A stretch of DNA of 47,070 nucleotides from JABAAI01 sp965242745 (lineage in GTDB: Bacteria > Spirochaetota > Leptospiria > Leptospirales > Leptonemataceae). The DNA lies in the NCBI GenBank assembly GCA_965242745.1, contig CBDETG010000061.1, positions 1 through 47,070 on the forward strand. The letters are read 5' to 3'. Under the pieces are notes generated by a model. The model was given only the letters and a program-made list of their open reading frames with translations, was not told where the DNA came from and did no database searches. Shown piece by piece: positions 26,572 to 35,794 of this stretch. Position numbers and translations under genes: made by a program. Numbering within the stretch: the first letter of the stretch is position 1; the number at the start of each line of letters is the position of its first letter.

Positions 26572-26823
26572 AGAGCCGGTCTCAAAGGTCGGCTCTTGGC
26601 GCTACACGGAGGTAGCGCCAAATGGCGAGCCTGCGCGAAAGCAGGCAGCGAAGCCATTTGTGAGGCAGTGTGCCGATGCATTCTGCACTTCACAAGCCAT
26701 AAAGGCTTGTTTAGCATTTTGGAGCTTTCCTCCAAAATGCGACCGTCTCCATCGTGCCCGAATGGGCAAAAGCCTCCGCTTTTGCCTAAAGGGTAAAAAA
26801 TACATGGATGTATTTTTGAGACC
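26572..26823. repeat. Mosaic of perfect hairpins between pheS and pheT, closed by a 9-bp terminal inverted repeat
   Basis: Outer stem GGTCTCAAA (26578-26586) with TTTGAGACC (26815-26823). Inside, in order: AGAGCCG/CGGCTCT (26572-26578 with 26590-26596, competing with the outer stem); a 10-bp stem 26596-26605/26612-26621; AAATGGC/GCCATTT (26620-26626/26653-26659) enclosing GCCTGC/GCAGGC; TGTGA/TCACA (26659-26663/26690-26694); ACAAGCC/GGCTTGT (26692-26710); an 11-bp stem 26714-26724/26730-26740; TGCCC/GGGCA; a 9-bp stem 26765-26773/26778-26786; and a 10-bp stem 26796-26805/26808-26817. Almost every base is in a perfect stem. The region is open in the pheT frame. It is probably a dispersed palindromic element or structured RNA. 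Confidence 0.8.
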
Positions 26824-26839
26824 AGTTTTTAGTAAGCGC

Positions 26840-29521
26840 ATGAAACTCTCCTACTCTTGGCTCAATGATTTTATAGACTGCTCTGGCCTTCCCATGTCAG
26901 AGATAGCAGAGAAACTGACTCTTTCGACTTGTGAGATCGAAGGCACAGAAGAACGTTTCGGCTACTTGGATCATATTTATGTAGTACGTATCGAGACTGT
27001 GGAAAAACATCCTCATGCTGATCGCCTGCATTTGTGCCAGCTCACTTTAGCCAAAGCAAAGCATCATAAGCAAAAGCTGCAAATCGTGTGCGGCGCCCCT
27101 AATGTACGTCCCGCCATGCTGGCTGCCCTTGCCCCTGCAGGCAGCAGGCTTCCAGTGCAGGAAGGACAAGATGAGCATAGGCCAAGCTGGCGCAAAATTG
27201 AGAAAAGCAGGATTCGCGGAGTGTTTTCAGAGGGAATGCTTTGTTCTGCTCATGAGCTGGGCTTAGATTTTCTTTTTAGCTCTCCTGAAAAAGCGCAGGA
27301 AGGCATACTCGATTTTTCTCTTTTAGGTGATTACTGGGAAGAGGGGGCAGCAGAGCAAAAAGGGCAAAGAGCTCCCGCAGCAAGTCTAGCTCTAAGTGAA
27401 GTCTTTCCTTTTAAGGACACTATTTTGGATGTAGACAACAAATCTATAACGCATCGCCCTGATCTGTGGTGTCATTTTGGCTTTGCTAGAGAACTCTCGG
27501 CTATTTTCCAGCGGCCCATCCATTTTGATCCTCTGCAAGTGAGGCCTAAAAAAAATGATCCCTCCCTCCCCCAAAAAGAAATCTACATAGAAAAAGGCGC
27601 AGCGCTGGCCTACTATGCCTTGTACCTAAAAGGCGTGCAGATTACTCCTTCTCCTCTATGGATGCAGGGTCGTTTGCATAATATAGGCCAAAAAGTTATC
27701 AATAATGTGGTGGATGCTTCTAATTATACGCTCTTTGATATAGGGCAACCTAATCATGCCTTTGATGCGCGCCGCCTTGCAGGCAGCAGGATTTATGTGG
27801 GATACAATAAACAAAAGCACAGCTTTCGTACTTTGGATGGAGAAGAACATCAGCTCCAAGCGCAGCACATACTCATTTATGATTCCTCCCCCGTGCCCGA
27901 GAAGGCCCTTGCCATAGGAGGCATTATGGGCGGGCTAAATTCTCGTATAGAAGAAGATACGCAGGCTTTGCTTTTGGAGTCTGCGACTTTCCCGCGAGAG
28001 CAGATACGAAGGAGCATCGCTGCCCTGAAGTGCCGGAGCAATTCTGCCCAATGCTTTGAGAAGGGGCAGGACCCCGCCAAGGCAAAAGCTGCACTTTATA
28101 GAATAGCGCAGCTTTTGGAGGAAAGCTGTCCTAAAATACAGGCAGCTAAGGTGAGCGGTCATAGCCTGCAGGAGGCGTCTGCTTCCCCGCACTATGCCAT
28201 AGGCAGGGATGGGGCAAGAGAAAGCAGGATTGTTCTGGATTTAGAATTCCTACAGAAACGTCTGGGCTTTCCTATAGAAGCGAAACAGGCAGAAGAAATA
28301 TTAAGCAGGCTTGGCTTTCAAGTAACAAAGAAACTCAGGAGCAGAGCTCAAAAAAAAGCAAAGCCAAAGGACATAGAATATAAGATAAAGGCGCCGAGTT
28401 ATCGTTCCCAGTATGATATTAGGATTGCTGAGGATATTGTAGAGGAATTAGGCAGGATGATAGGCTATGACCATATTGCAGCGCAAAGCCCTAGGCCGGC
28501 TTTGGAAGCATCCATGCCAAATCCCAAGCTGCTCTTAAAAAGAAAACTGCGTATGTACCTCAGCCATCGTGCACGCTACAGGGAAAGCTATAACTACAGC
28601 TTTGCTCTTCCTAAGCACAACAGTCTATGGGCAAAGAAACAAGCTGTAGAATTGAAAAACCCTCCCTTAGAACATAAAAAGGAACTGCGTCTGAGTCTCC
28701 TGCCCGGCTTGCTTGAGCAGCTTCTTGTAAATCAGGACCGCTTTCGTGAGATACGTCTCTTTGAAGTAGGCCGTGTTTATGAGAGGCGCAGTGAGTACAA
28801 AGAGTCCAAGCTGCCTGCAGCGGTGATGCGGCCATATCCTGCAAAGGAGGAAGAGCGTTTTGCGCTTGTATGTATGCCGGAGTTGCCCCCTGCTTCTCTC
28901 CTAAAGAAAACACGGGAAGAGTTTTTGTTAGAAGAGCTCTTATTGCTGGGCTCGCAGCTGAGAGGTCTATTGACGTATCTTTTAGGCAAAGAAAGTTTTG
29001 TTTGTAAAAAAGGAGAAGGCAGGCAAGGCCCGCAGGCTCTGCAAGACTTCCTGCTTCCTCTGCATCCTGGAGCAAGTCTTTATGCAAAAAGCAAAGAAGG
29101 AAAGATCTTGGGCGCTTATGGTCTCTTGCATCCTGCCTGGGAAGAAAACTTTGCTCTCAAGCGTCCTTGCCTTGCTTGTGAATTTTCCATAGAACAGCTC
29201 TCTCTATCCCCTAAGAAACACGCCTATCGCCCCCCTTCTGTTTATCCTGACTCCTATATGGAAATTTCTCTATTGCTGCCTTTATCTATTGGCAGTCATG
29301 TGCCGCAGGAACATATCATGGATATGAATATCAAGGAGATCAAAGCTGTGCGCTACTTGCAGCAATACCAAGGCCCCCCGCTCTCCTATGGACAGAAGTC
29401 TGTAAGCTATGAGCTGTGCTGCCGCCATCCTGAAGGCACCCTAAAAGCCAAAGACTTGCAAAATATTTTAGACAAAGTAGTCCATTCACTAGGAGAAGCC
29501 GGCTTCCCTTTGCGTACCTGA
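26840..29521 (+). CDS. pheT: Phenylalanyl-tRNA synthetase beta subunit
   Basis: An 893-residue partner of PheS. The start is ATG 26840 (MKLSYSWLNDFIDCSGL), which matches the family N-terminus; the frame stays open upstream through the hairpin element, but that part is not PheT-like. The N-terminal tRNA-binding domain shows VRIETVEKHPHADRLHLCQL and LQIVCGAPNVRPAML. The B3/B4 editing region, the B5 domain and a C-terminal anticodon-binding domain (VYPDSYMEISLLLPL) follow. It is about 100 residues longer than the common 790-810, with lysine/glutamate-rich inserts near residues 110-130, 205-220 and 510-515. Confidence 0.96.
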   Translation: MKLSYSWLNDFIDCSGLPMSEIAEKLTLSTCEIEGTEERFGYLDHIYVVRIETVEKHPHADRLHLCQLTLAKAKHHKQKLQIVCGAPNVRPAMLAALAPAGSRLPVQEGQDEHRPSWRKIEKSRIRGVFSEGMLCSAHELGLDFLFSSPEKAQEGILDFSLLGDYWEEGAAEQKGQRAPAASLALSEVFPFKDTILDVDNKSITHRPDLWCHFGFARELSAIFQRPIHFDPLQVRPKKNDPSLPQKEIYIEKGAALAYYALYLKGVQITPSPLWMQGRLHNIGQKVINNVVDASNYTLFDIGQPNHAFDARRLAGSRIYVGYNKQKHSFRTLDGEEHQLQAQHILIYDSSPVPEKALAIGGIMGGLNSRIEEDTQALLLESATFPREQIRRSIAALKCRSNSAQCFEKGQDPAKAKAALYRIAQLLEESCPKIQAAKVSGHSLQEASASPHYAIGRDGARESRIVLDLEFLQKRLGFPIEAKQAEEILSRLGFQVTKKLRSRAQKKAKPKDIEYKIKAPSYRSQYDIRIAEDIVEELGRMIGYDHIAAQSPRPALEASMPNPKLLLKRKLRMYLSHRARYRESYNYSFALPKHNSLWAKKQAVELKNPPLEHKKELRLSLLPGLLEQLLVNQDRFREIRLFEVGRVYERRSEYKESKLPAAVMRPYPAKEEERFALVCMPELPPASLLKKTREEFLLEELLLLGSQLRGLLTYLLGKESFVCKKGEGRQGPQALQDFLLPLHPGASLYAKSKEGKILGAYGLLHPAWEENFALKRPCLACEFSIEQLSLSPKKHAYRPPSVYPDSYMEISLLLPLSIGSHVPQEHIMDMNIKEIKAVRYLQQYQGPPLSYGQKSVSYELCCRHPEGTLKAKDLQNILDKVVHSLGEAGFPLRT

Positions 29522-29550
29522 TCCGCCATTTCGGCCCAAACTATCTTCTT

Positions 29551-30405
29551 CTATTTGCCGCACATAGTACATATTCCATTGCGGCTTGCTTGTCCGCATC
29601 TTTTGCACCATTCATAACTGCCTTGTTCCAGTTCCTTTGTCAGCGATACGCGATTATCAAAAACAAAACACTCGTCCTGCCAAAGTTCTCTACGTTTTCT
29701 TTTCATCTCTTCTCTTTCTCCTGCGCTTTGCTGATTGCCAAGTCCATCATGTCCTTGGATTGCCTGGGGCCTGCAGCTCTCTAAATAGCCGAGTATGCCT
29801 CCATGAAGCTGGTAGGCCTCAAAGCCCGCTGCCTTGAGGAGCGGCAGCGCCTTCTCGCAGCGAACGCCTCCTGTACAAAAAGTAAGTAATTTGTGTTTTT
29901 TGTACGGGCTTAGCGCGTCTATGCGCTGCGGCAGTTCATGGAATTCCTGCAGCTTGAGATGCAAAGCTCCCTTAAAACTGCCAATGCTTGTTTCATAAGT
30001 ATTGCGCAGGTCTAGCAGCAGGCTTGCTTCTGCATTTTGCATGGCCATATTGTAGAATTCATCCGGGCTCAGGTGCCCTGCCCTATCCCCGGTACAGGCA
30101 AAGCCAAAGCGGCTGCTGACGATTTCAGCTTTGCGCTTCAAGACTAAGTTTTTATATACCGGATTTTGCAGCTGGAACCGGCGCAGCACAGCGGCATGCG
30201 GCTGGCAGGCAGCTTCTAGTTTCTGATATAAAAAAAGGTCCAGATTCTTCCGAGTTCCGCATAAGGCAATGTTGATCCCCTCAGGCGCCATGACGATAGT
30301 ACCGGTCAGCTCAAGCTCTTTTGCGGCGCTGTAATAAGCTTTTGCGCTTTTCTCAGGCTCTTCTATCCTATGGAAGGCGTAAAAAGAAAGCAGTTCCACT
30401 GACAT
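29551..30405 (-). CDS. trhO: tRNA uridine-34 hydroxylase, rhodanese family
   Basis: Hydroxylates U34 of certain tRNAs, an early step in 5-hydroxyuridine derivatives. The 284-residue protein has an N-terminal ferredoxin-like part (GTIVMAPEGINIALCG) and a rhodanese domain with the active-site loop TFCTGGVRCEKALPLL. It ends with a cysteine-rich segment (CKRCGQASRNGICTMCG) that could bind zinc. These match the TrhO/YceA family. It converges on pheT with a 29-base gap and sits 38 bases downstream of cimA. Confidence 0.92.
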   Translation of the reverse strand: MSVELLSFYAFHRIEEPEKSAKAYYSAAKELELTGTIVMAPEGINIALCGTRKNLDLFLYQKLEAACQPHAAVLRRFQLQNPVYKNLVLKRKAEIVSSRFGFACTGDRAGHLSPDEFYNMAMQNAEASLLLDLRNTYETSIGSFKGALHLKLQEFHELPQRIDALSPYKKHKLLTFCTGGVRCEKALPLLKAAGFEAYQLHGGILGYLESCRPQAIQGHDGLGNQQSAGEREEMKRKRRELWQDECFVFDNRVSLTKELEQGSYEWCKRCGQASRNGICTMCGK

Positions 30406-30443
30406 GTTTTGATAGCAACTTGAAAACCCATGAAAGCCGGGAT

Positions 30444-32027
30444 TTAGGAAGATACTTTCTCCTTCTTTTGCGCTCCAAGAATACGGTTGAGCATTTTCTC
30501 TGTCGCAAAAACAGCAGCCAGTACCTGATCTGTAGCTACGCCCACTGTGCGCAAATGCTGAGCTCTTTCATCCTCCCAGGTGATCACAGCCTCTACTAAG
30601 GCATTCGTCTTGCCGCCGGGAGGGATGCGCAGTTCATAGTTTCTAAGCTGGGGCAGCTTGAGATGGATTTTCTTGGCAATTTTTCTTAGAGCATTCATAA
30701 AGGCATCGTAACCCCCATCACCTTCCGCCTGCGCCTTAAATATTTTCTTTTGGTATTCTACTTCCAAGCTGGCGCTGGGCTTCCCGTGTAGAGAGCTTTG
30801 GATCACGCTGTCCTTGACTTTCAGAAGGCGTCTTGCGGGACCTCCAAACATATCTTCTATTAAGAAGGGCAAATCATCAGGGCTTAGGCTTTTCTTCTTG
30901 CTTCCCAATTCTCTGATGCGTTCCAAGAGCAGCCTTTCTTTTTCTATAGAGAGCTCAAGACCCAGCTTTTTCAAATTATTTGTCAGGGAAGCCCGGCCAG
31001 AAAGCTTCCCTAAAGCGTACACTCTGTGCCTTCCAAAACGTTCTGGGCGCAGGGCATTGGCGTAGAGGTTGCCCTTTTTGTCACCATCAGCATGTATGCC
31101 GGCAGTCTGCGTATAGACATCATGGCCGACAATAGGACGATTCGACTGGATACGTTTTCCGCTCAAGGTTTCAACCAGGCGGGATGCGTCTGTAATTGCT
31201 TTTTCGTTGACAGAACTCTTTCTTCCCAGCTTATCATGCAGGGCTGTCACAAAGGCTTCCAGAGGAGTATTGCCCGCCCTCTCTCCTAAGCCGTTTACGC
31301 TTACATGCACAGCGCTTGCGCCGGCTTCTACAGCAGCTAAGGCATTCGCTACCGCTAAGCCGTAATCATTGTGCCCGTGGAAATCTATTTTCGCTTCAGG
31401 ATGTCTTGCTAAGGTCTCTGCAATGCCCTCTTGTACGTCTTTGGGCCGGCAGATGCCCAGAGTATCCGGCAAAAGCAGCCTTGCTGCCGGCATCTCTAAG
31501 AGCTGCTTTATCATTTCACGGACATATTCTGGTGAATCTATGATGCCGTTTGACCAGTCTTCCAGATACACATTCGCCTTGATTCCCGCATCCTGTGCCC
31601 GGTCCAAGGCGTCTGCAATATCTCTTAAGTGCTCTCTGAGCTTTTTGCCCAGCTGACCTTCACAATGACGTCTCGATCCCTTGGTTAAAAGATTGAGCAC
31701 ACGCCCTCCAGCCTTCTTGATCCATTCTATAGAAGGCCCCTTATCTACAAAGCCGAGTATTTCAATTTTATCCAGATGGCCTTTGCTTGCAGCCCAGTTC
31801 GTAATTTCACGAACAGCCTCCTGCTCTGCAGAAGATATGCAGGCGCTTGCTACCTCAACTCTGTCCACCCGAAGTTTTTCTATAAAAAACCGCGTTAGCT
31901 GCATCTTATCAAAGGCAGAAAAACTTACACCCTCTGTCTGCTCCCCATCACGGAGAGTCGTATCCATAATGTCTATGCGCAAAGTTCGTCTCCTTGCTTT
32001 ATCTAAGACTGGGCTGCAGTGAGTCAA
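30444..32027 (-). CDS. cimA: (R)-citramalate synthase, leptospiral CimA type
   Basis: Condenses pyruvate with acetyl-CoA to citramalate, the entry to threonine-independent isoleucine synthesis. The 527-residue protein has the catalytic DTTLRDGEQTEGVSFS, metal-binding FHGHNDYGLAVANAL, NGLGERAGNTPLEA and GIHADGDKKGNLYANAL. The C-terminal LeuA-dimer-like regulatory domain (EGDGGYDAFMNALRKI, ELRIPPGGKTNALVEA) is complete and probably binds isoleucine. It resembles Leptospira CimA along its length, as I remember that sequence. 2-isopropylmalate synthase is the alternative; the LTKGSRRH and YLEDWSNG segments favour CimA. ilvC and ilvD in this window act later in the same route. Confidence 0.92.
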   Translation of the reverse strand: MTHCSPVLDKARRRTLRIDIMDTTLRDGEQTEGVSFSAFDKMQLTRFFIEKLRVDRVEVASACISSAEQEAVREITNWAASKGHLDKIEILGFVDKGPSIEWIKKAGGRVLNLLTKGSRRHCEGQLGKKLREHLRDIADALDRAQDAGIKANVYLEDWSNGIIDSPEYVREMIKQLLEMPAARLLLPDTLGICRPKDVQEGIAETLARHPEAKIDFHGHNDYGLAVANALAAVEAGASAVHVSVNGLGERAGNTPLEAFVTALHDKLGRKSSVNEKAITDASRLVETLSGKRIQSNRPIVGHDVYTQTAGIHADGDKKGNLYANALRPERFGRHRVYALGKLSGRASLTNNLKKLGLELSIEKERLLLERIRELGSKKKSLSPDDLPFLIEDMFGGPARRLLKVKDSVIQSSLHGKPSASLEVEYQKKIFKAQAEGDGGYDAFMNALRKIAKKIHLKLPQLRNYELRIPPGGKTNALVEAVITWEDERAQHLRTVGVATDQVLAAVFATEKMLNRILGAQKKEKVSS

Positions 32028-32196
32028 TCCTTTTTAGCATGTATGCGCATGAAATCACTGCCAAATCATAGGCATTGCGGCAAGGCATAGGCATTGGTAG
32101 GAGCGCAGCTGTAACTGGATACCTGAACACTTGTGCTAATATGACGTGGGTAGGCGACAGCGTTGTCGTCATAAAAAACGTCTTCCGATCAAAGCG

Positions 32197-32832
32197 ACAT
32201 AATCCTGCGCCCAGACGCCGCATATTACAACAACGCCCACAGTCAGCAAAGCCAAGGTCCCAGTACTCAGGCGCCCCTTGCTACTACAAGGCCCCCAGCG
32301 CACCACCGCCCAACGCGACATAATGCGGCGGCCGAGACTCCGCATATTACAACAACGCCCACAGTCAGCAAAGCCAAGGTCCCAGTACTCAGGCGCCCCT
32401 TGCTACTACAAGGCCCCCAGCGCACCACCGCCCAACGCGACATAATGCGGCGGCCGAGACTCCGCATATTACAACAACGCCCACAGTCAGCAAAGCCAAG
32501 GTCCCAGTACTCAGGCGCCCCTTGCTACTACAAGGCCCCCAGCGCACCACCGCCCAACGCGACATAATGCGGCGGCCGAGACTCCGCATATTACAACAAC
32601 GCCCACAGTCAGCAAAGCCAAGGTCCCAGTACTCAGGCGCCCCTTGCTACTACAAGGCCCCCAGCGCACCACCGCCCAACGCGACACAATGCGCCGGCCA
32701 GACTCCGCATATTACAACAACGCCCACAGTCAGCAAAGCCAAGGTCCCAGTACTCAGGCGCCCCTTGCTACTACAAGGCCCCCAGCGCACCACCGCCCAA
32801 CGCGACATAATGCGGCGGCCAGACTCCGCGGC
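32197..32832. repeat. Tandem array of five 121-122 bp units
   Basis: The landmark CGCATATTACAACAACGCC begins at 32219, 32341, 32463, 32585 and 32706, and a truncated unit begins near 32827. The first three spacings are 122 bases and the last two 121, because one G is missing in the GGCCGAGACTC segment. Copies are nearly identical except at the left edge and near 32690. Since 122 is not a multiple of three, the open frames on both strands are by-products. The array is GC-rich and lies about 200 bases upstream of cimA. Similar A-rich segments flank it (CGTTGTCGTCATAAAAAAC at 32161 and CGTTGTTGTATAAAAAAAC at 32832). Confidence 0.9.
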
Positions 32833-32870
32833 GTTGTTGTATAAAAAAACAGGTTTCAGGGCTTTATGCG

Positions 32871-32972
32871 GTTTTGACTTAACGTATTTTTGGGGGATGT
32901 CTTAATTAGACCTAGTATATGCCTGTTTAGTAGTCTGTTTTGACTTAACGTATTTTTGGGGGATGTCTTAAT
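32871..32972. repeat. Two exact 36-bp repeats separated by 30 bp
   Basis: Bases 32871-32906 (starting GTTTTGACTTAACG, ending GATGTCTTAAT) recur exactly at 32937-32972. The 36/30 geometry and the GTTTT start are those of a minimal type II CRISPR unit, but there are only two repeats and no cas gene in the window. The repeat lacks a clear internal dyad. A simple intergenic duplication is equally possible. Confidence 0.5.
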
Positions 32973-33202
32973 AAGCAGGCTCAGCACTCCGGCCATTGCC
33001 ATCAAGACTAGCTCAGCGCTTCACCTACCATGAAGGCAGGCTTAGGGAGGAAGCCAAATGTGAGGGCCTGACTCTCTACTACCTTTTAGTACTATACAAA
33101 GGCCTTGAGTACTATAAAGCTGGTCATACAAAGGCGTCTTGCGGTGTTGTGAAAATGTAGCTCAGGAGCTCAGGGGCATATTATAGCCCTTTTGATATAA
33201 TT
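32973..33202. other. Intergenic region before the serine hydrolase
   Basis: About 230 bases. It has short imperfect repeats of AGTACTATA (around 33090 and 33108) and CATACAAAGGC-like segments. A TATAAT lies at about 33194, almost at the start codon of the following gene. No gene was recognised. Confidence 0.35.
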
Positions 33203-34507
33203 ATGATTCAAAAATGCAAATGGGTATTCCTGTCCCTTTGCCTGATAGGCGTGCTATGGCTGGGCTATTTCGTGTTTTGGCAGTTCTTTCCACTCAGTAC
33301 GGCTTATTACGCAAAAATCCTGTGCTCAGGCCATTTTGTTTCAGGGCGCACAGCGCAGCATATCTTCGATACAGACCTGAGTTTTTTTGGAATGAGAAAG
33401 ATCATGGGCATCCAAATTGGCGCCCAGAGTGTCAGCGTCTCTGCAGGCTTCAGCCAGGCCCGTGCGCTTTATAGGCCGGGTCTGGGCTGCACTTTAGTAC
33501 ACGATGATCGCAGGCTGCCTCCCGCTCCAGCTGCTTTGCAAAAGAAAATACAAGCCAGGGCGCTGCCCCGGAGGATCAAGCCGCAGCTGCAAGCCTTGCT
33601 GCAAAGGGCCTTAGAAGATCGCAGCCTGCATACGCGCGCCCTAGTAATTGCGCACAAGGGGCTCATAGTAGCAGAGGCCTACGGAGACAAGGCTCACATG
33701 CGCATGCCGCTGCCCGGCTGGTCGATGAGCAAAAGCGTATTGCATGCCCTGATTGGCGCCTTAGTTGCAGAAGGCCATCTTCAGCTAAAGGCAAGGGCGC
33801 CGGTGCCAGAATGGCAGAGCCTGCAGGACCCGCGCCGCAACATAAGTCTAGACCAGCTCCTTCGGCAAAGCTCTGGCCTTGCCTTCAGCGAGCGCTACTC
33901 CCCGCTTTCAGACGCCACGCGCATGCTCTTTTTAGAGCCAAGCGCAGCAGCTTATGCAGCGCAGCAACAGCTCATTGCCAAGCCCGGTACACAGTGGGAA
34001 TACAACTCAGGCAATAGTAACATTCTGGGACGTATCTTTGGCGACCATGCGCGTAGCATAGGAGCGCATCCGGCGGTCCTGGCGCGTCAAAAACTCTTTG
34101 CGCCGCTGGGGATGCGCAGCGCCGTCATCGAAGTAGATGCGGAGGGCGATATCCTTGCTTCGTCCTTTGTTTATGCTACAGCCCGCGACTGGATTCGCTT
34201 TGGGCTGCTCTATGCGCAGGATAAAAAAACAGGCCTCTTGCCAGAGGGGTGGATTTCCTATGCGGCCACGCCGACACCGCACAGCAATGGAAGCTACGGG
34301 GCGCATTGGTGGCTCAATAGCGGGGAAAAACGCAGTCCGCTCATACCTTCTGAGGCATTCTATGCTTCAGGCTACGAGGGGCAGTTCTTATGGATCATAG
34401 CCTCAGAGAGCTTAGTTGTGCTGCGTATGGGTTATACTCCCAAGAAATCCCGTTGGGATAACAACAGCTTTATCGGCAGCGTCCTTGCTATCATCCGTCA
34501 GCCATAA
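33203..34507 (+). CDS. Beta-lactamase-fold serine hydrolase, membrane-anchored
   Basis: A 434-residue protein of the class C beta-lactamase/esterase/6-aminohexanoate-dimer hydrolase family. An N-terminal hydrophobic anchor (residues 8-28) directs it to the periplasm. The catalytic SxxK is S174-M-S-K177 in GWSMSKSVLHALIG. The second motif is YNSGNSN at Y267, and a conserved YGAHWWLN follows. The YNSGN form is closer to the NylB/EstB-like group than to true AmpC enzymes, so antibiotic resistance should not be assumed; ester or peptide hydrolysis is possible. It stands alone and converges on lpxB with an 18-base gap. The N-terminal 130 residues before the hydrolase domain are unassigned. Confidence 0.85.
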   Translation: MIQKCKWVFLSLCLIGVLWLGYFVFWQFFPLSTAYYAKILCSGHFVSGRTAQHIFDTDLSFFGMRKIMGIQIGAQSVSVSAGFSQARALYRPGLGCTLVHDDRRLPPAPAALQKKIQARALPRRIKPQLQALLQRALEDRSLHTRALVIAHKGLIVAEAYGDKAHMRMPLPGWSMSKSVLHALIGALVAEGHLQLKARAPVPEWQSLQDPRRNISLDQLLRQSSGLAFSERYSPLSDATRMLFLEPSAAAYAAQQQLIAKPGTQWEYNSGNSNILGRIFGDHARSIGAHPAVLARQKLFAPLGMRSAVIEVDAEGDILASSFVYATARDWIRFGLLYAQDKKTGLLPEGWISYAATPTPHSNGSYGAHWWLNSGEKRSPLIPSEAFYASGYEGQFLWIIASESLVVLRMGYTPKKSRWDNNSFIGSVLAIIRQP

Positions 34508-34525
34508 AGCTTGTTTTCTGCGCCT

Positions 34526-35794
34526 CTATTTCCTTCGTTCTAAAAAAGTATTGATGTGGAGGGCTGCTTTCTGGGCTGGGTTGCCTGTGCCCAATTTGTC
34601 ACGCACATAGCCAAGTTCTTTTGTGACCTCGCGCATATAGGAAGGATTGACGAGAAAGGCCTCCACAGAGCGCATGATATTGGAAGGCGTGACTTCTGTC
34701 TGGAGCAGCTCGGGTACAGTATGCCTTCGGGCGAGCAGATTGGGCATACTGATACAGGAAAGCCTTGCAGCAAGGCTTATGAGCAAGGCATTGATCCAGC
34801 TTGTACGATAGAGCACAACCATCGCCTTCTTAAAATAGCTTGCTTCCAAGCTGACAGTTCCAGAAGCCATAACTAAGACCTTACTTAGCTGCATGATGCG
34901 CAGTGATGAGGCAAAATAATACTCCGCTGGCAGCTTCGGAAAGAGGCTTAATTGCTGCCGTATATACTTCTCTAATTGTTGATTGATGCCGCCTATGAGA
35001 AAGCGGCAGGCGGGATGTTTTTTATGGATGAGGCTTGCTGCCTTAAGCATGATCGGCAGAAGCCTTTTTACCTCGCTGCTTCGGCTGCCCGGCAGTATGC
35101 CTATGTGTACGAGACTTTTTTTCCCGCTACTCTGGCTGGCTGGCAGCTGCTTTTCTTTAAGAAGCTGACGAGGCAGGCGGTATATAAGGGGATGTCCGAT
35201 GCAGTAGGCTTCTACGCCGTAATTCTGATATATTTTTTCTTCAAAGGGAAAGAGAGTCAGCATCAAATCCACGTTTGCTTTGATTTTGTGAATACGGCTA
35301 AAATGCCATGCCCATATTTGAGGGCTGACCAGATAGATCACCTGTATACCTTGGGCTTTTAGCATAGCTGCAAAAGCTAAGTTAAAGCCGGGATAATCAA
35401 TCAAAATGGCGCATTTGATCCTGCGTTTTTGGGCCTCCTGCAGAAGGCGTCTGCTCAAGCGCTTGAAATAAGGATAGGCCCCTAGCGCCTCAACTAAACC
35501 TACGACAGACATGTTTTCAATATCTTCCAAGAGCTCCAAGCCCTGCGCTGCCATAGACTGCCCGCCTGTGCCAAAGAAACTGTGGTAGCCTAAACTATGC
35601 AGAGCGCCCAGTAATTCTCCACCCATAAGGTCGCCCGAATGCTCGCCGGCAAGCAAGAGCAGGGGGCTTGCTTTGCTTTGCCCAAGGTATGTACTGAGAG
35701 GCTTGCTCCTAGCAGCAAAAATAGATTTCGATTCCTGTGAAAAAAGCGAGGGGCGCAGCTTTAGCCCATCCTGCATCTCAGTTTTACTTTTCAT
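34526..35794 (-). CDS. lpxB: Lipid-A-disaccharide synthase
   Basis: Joins UDP-diacylglucosamine and lipid X to form the lipid A disaccharide on the inner face of the inner membrane. At 422 residues it is about 40 longer than usual, owing to an N-terminal extension before LLLLAGEHSGDLMGGELLGAL. Other family segments are SVVGLVEALGAYPYFKRL, CAILIDYPGFNLAFA, VSPQIWAWHFSRIHKI, LLTLFPFEEKIYQNYGV, GILPGSRSSEVKRLLPIM and MASGTVSLEASYFKKAMVVLYR. It shows that the organism makes lipid A. It lies 85 bases after the MFS gene. An internal start would remove the extension, but no better ribosome binding site was seen. Confidence 0.95.
   Translation of the reverse strand: MKSKTEMQDGLKLRPSLFSQESKSIFAARSKPLSTYLGQSKASPLLLLAGEHSGDLMGGELLGALHSLGYHSFFGTGGQSMAAQGLELLEDIENMSVVGLVEALGAYPYFKRLSRRLLQEAQKRRIKCAILIDYPGFNLAFAAMLKAQGIQVIYLVSPQIWAWHFSRIHKIKANVDLMLTLFPFEEKIYQNYGVEAYCIGHPLIYRLPRQLLKEKQLPASQSSGKKSLVHIGILPGSRSSEVKRLLPIMLKAASLIHKKHPACRFLIGGINQQLEKYIRQQLSLFPKLPAEYYFASSLRIMQLSKVLVMASGTVSLEASYFKKAMVVLYRTSWINALLISLAARLSCISMPNLLARRHTVPELLQTEVTPSNIMRSVEAFLVNPSYMREVTKELGYVRDKLGTGNPAQKAALHINTFLERRK

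Noticed and set aside
26572..26823. Integron attC site or rRNA/tRNA-like fold
   Set aside because: The chain of separate perfect hairpins and the terminal GGTCTCAAA repeat do not match attC R/L boxes or a cloverleaf, and there is no integrase or T-loop motif.
26660..26839. A longer pheT start using the open frame through the hairpin element
   Set aside because: The extra 60 residues are unlike PheT, and MKLSYSWLNDFI at 26840 matches the family start.
32267..32905. Repeated 66- and 127-codon open frames in the tandem array
   Set aside because: The 122-bp unit shifts frame from copy to copy, and the translations are arginine/proline-rich with no domain. They follow from GC-rich repeats lacking stops.
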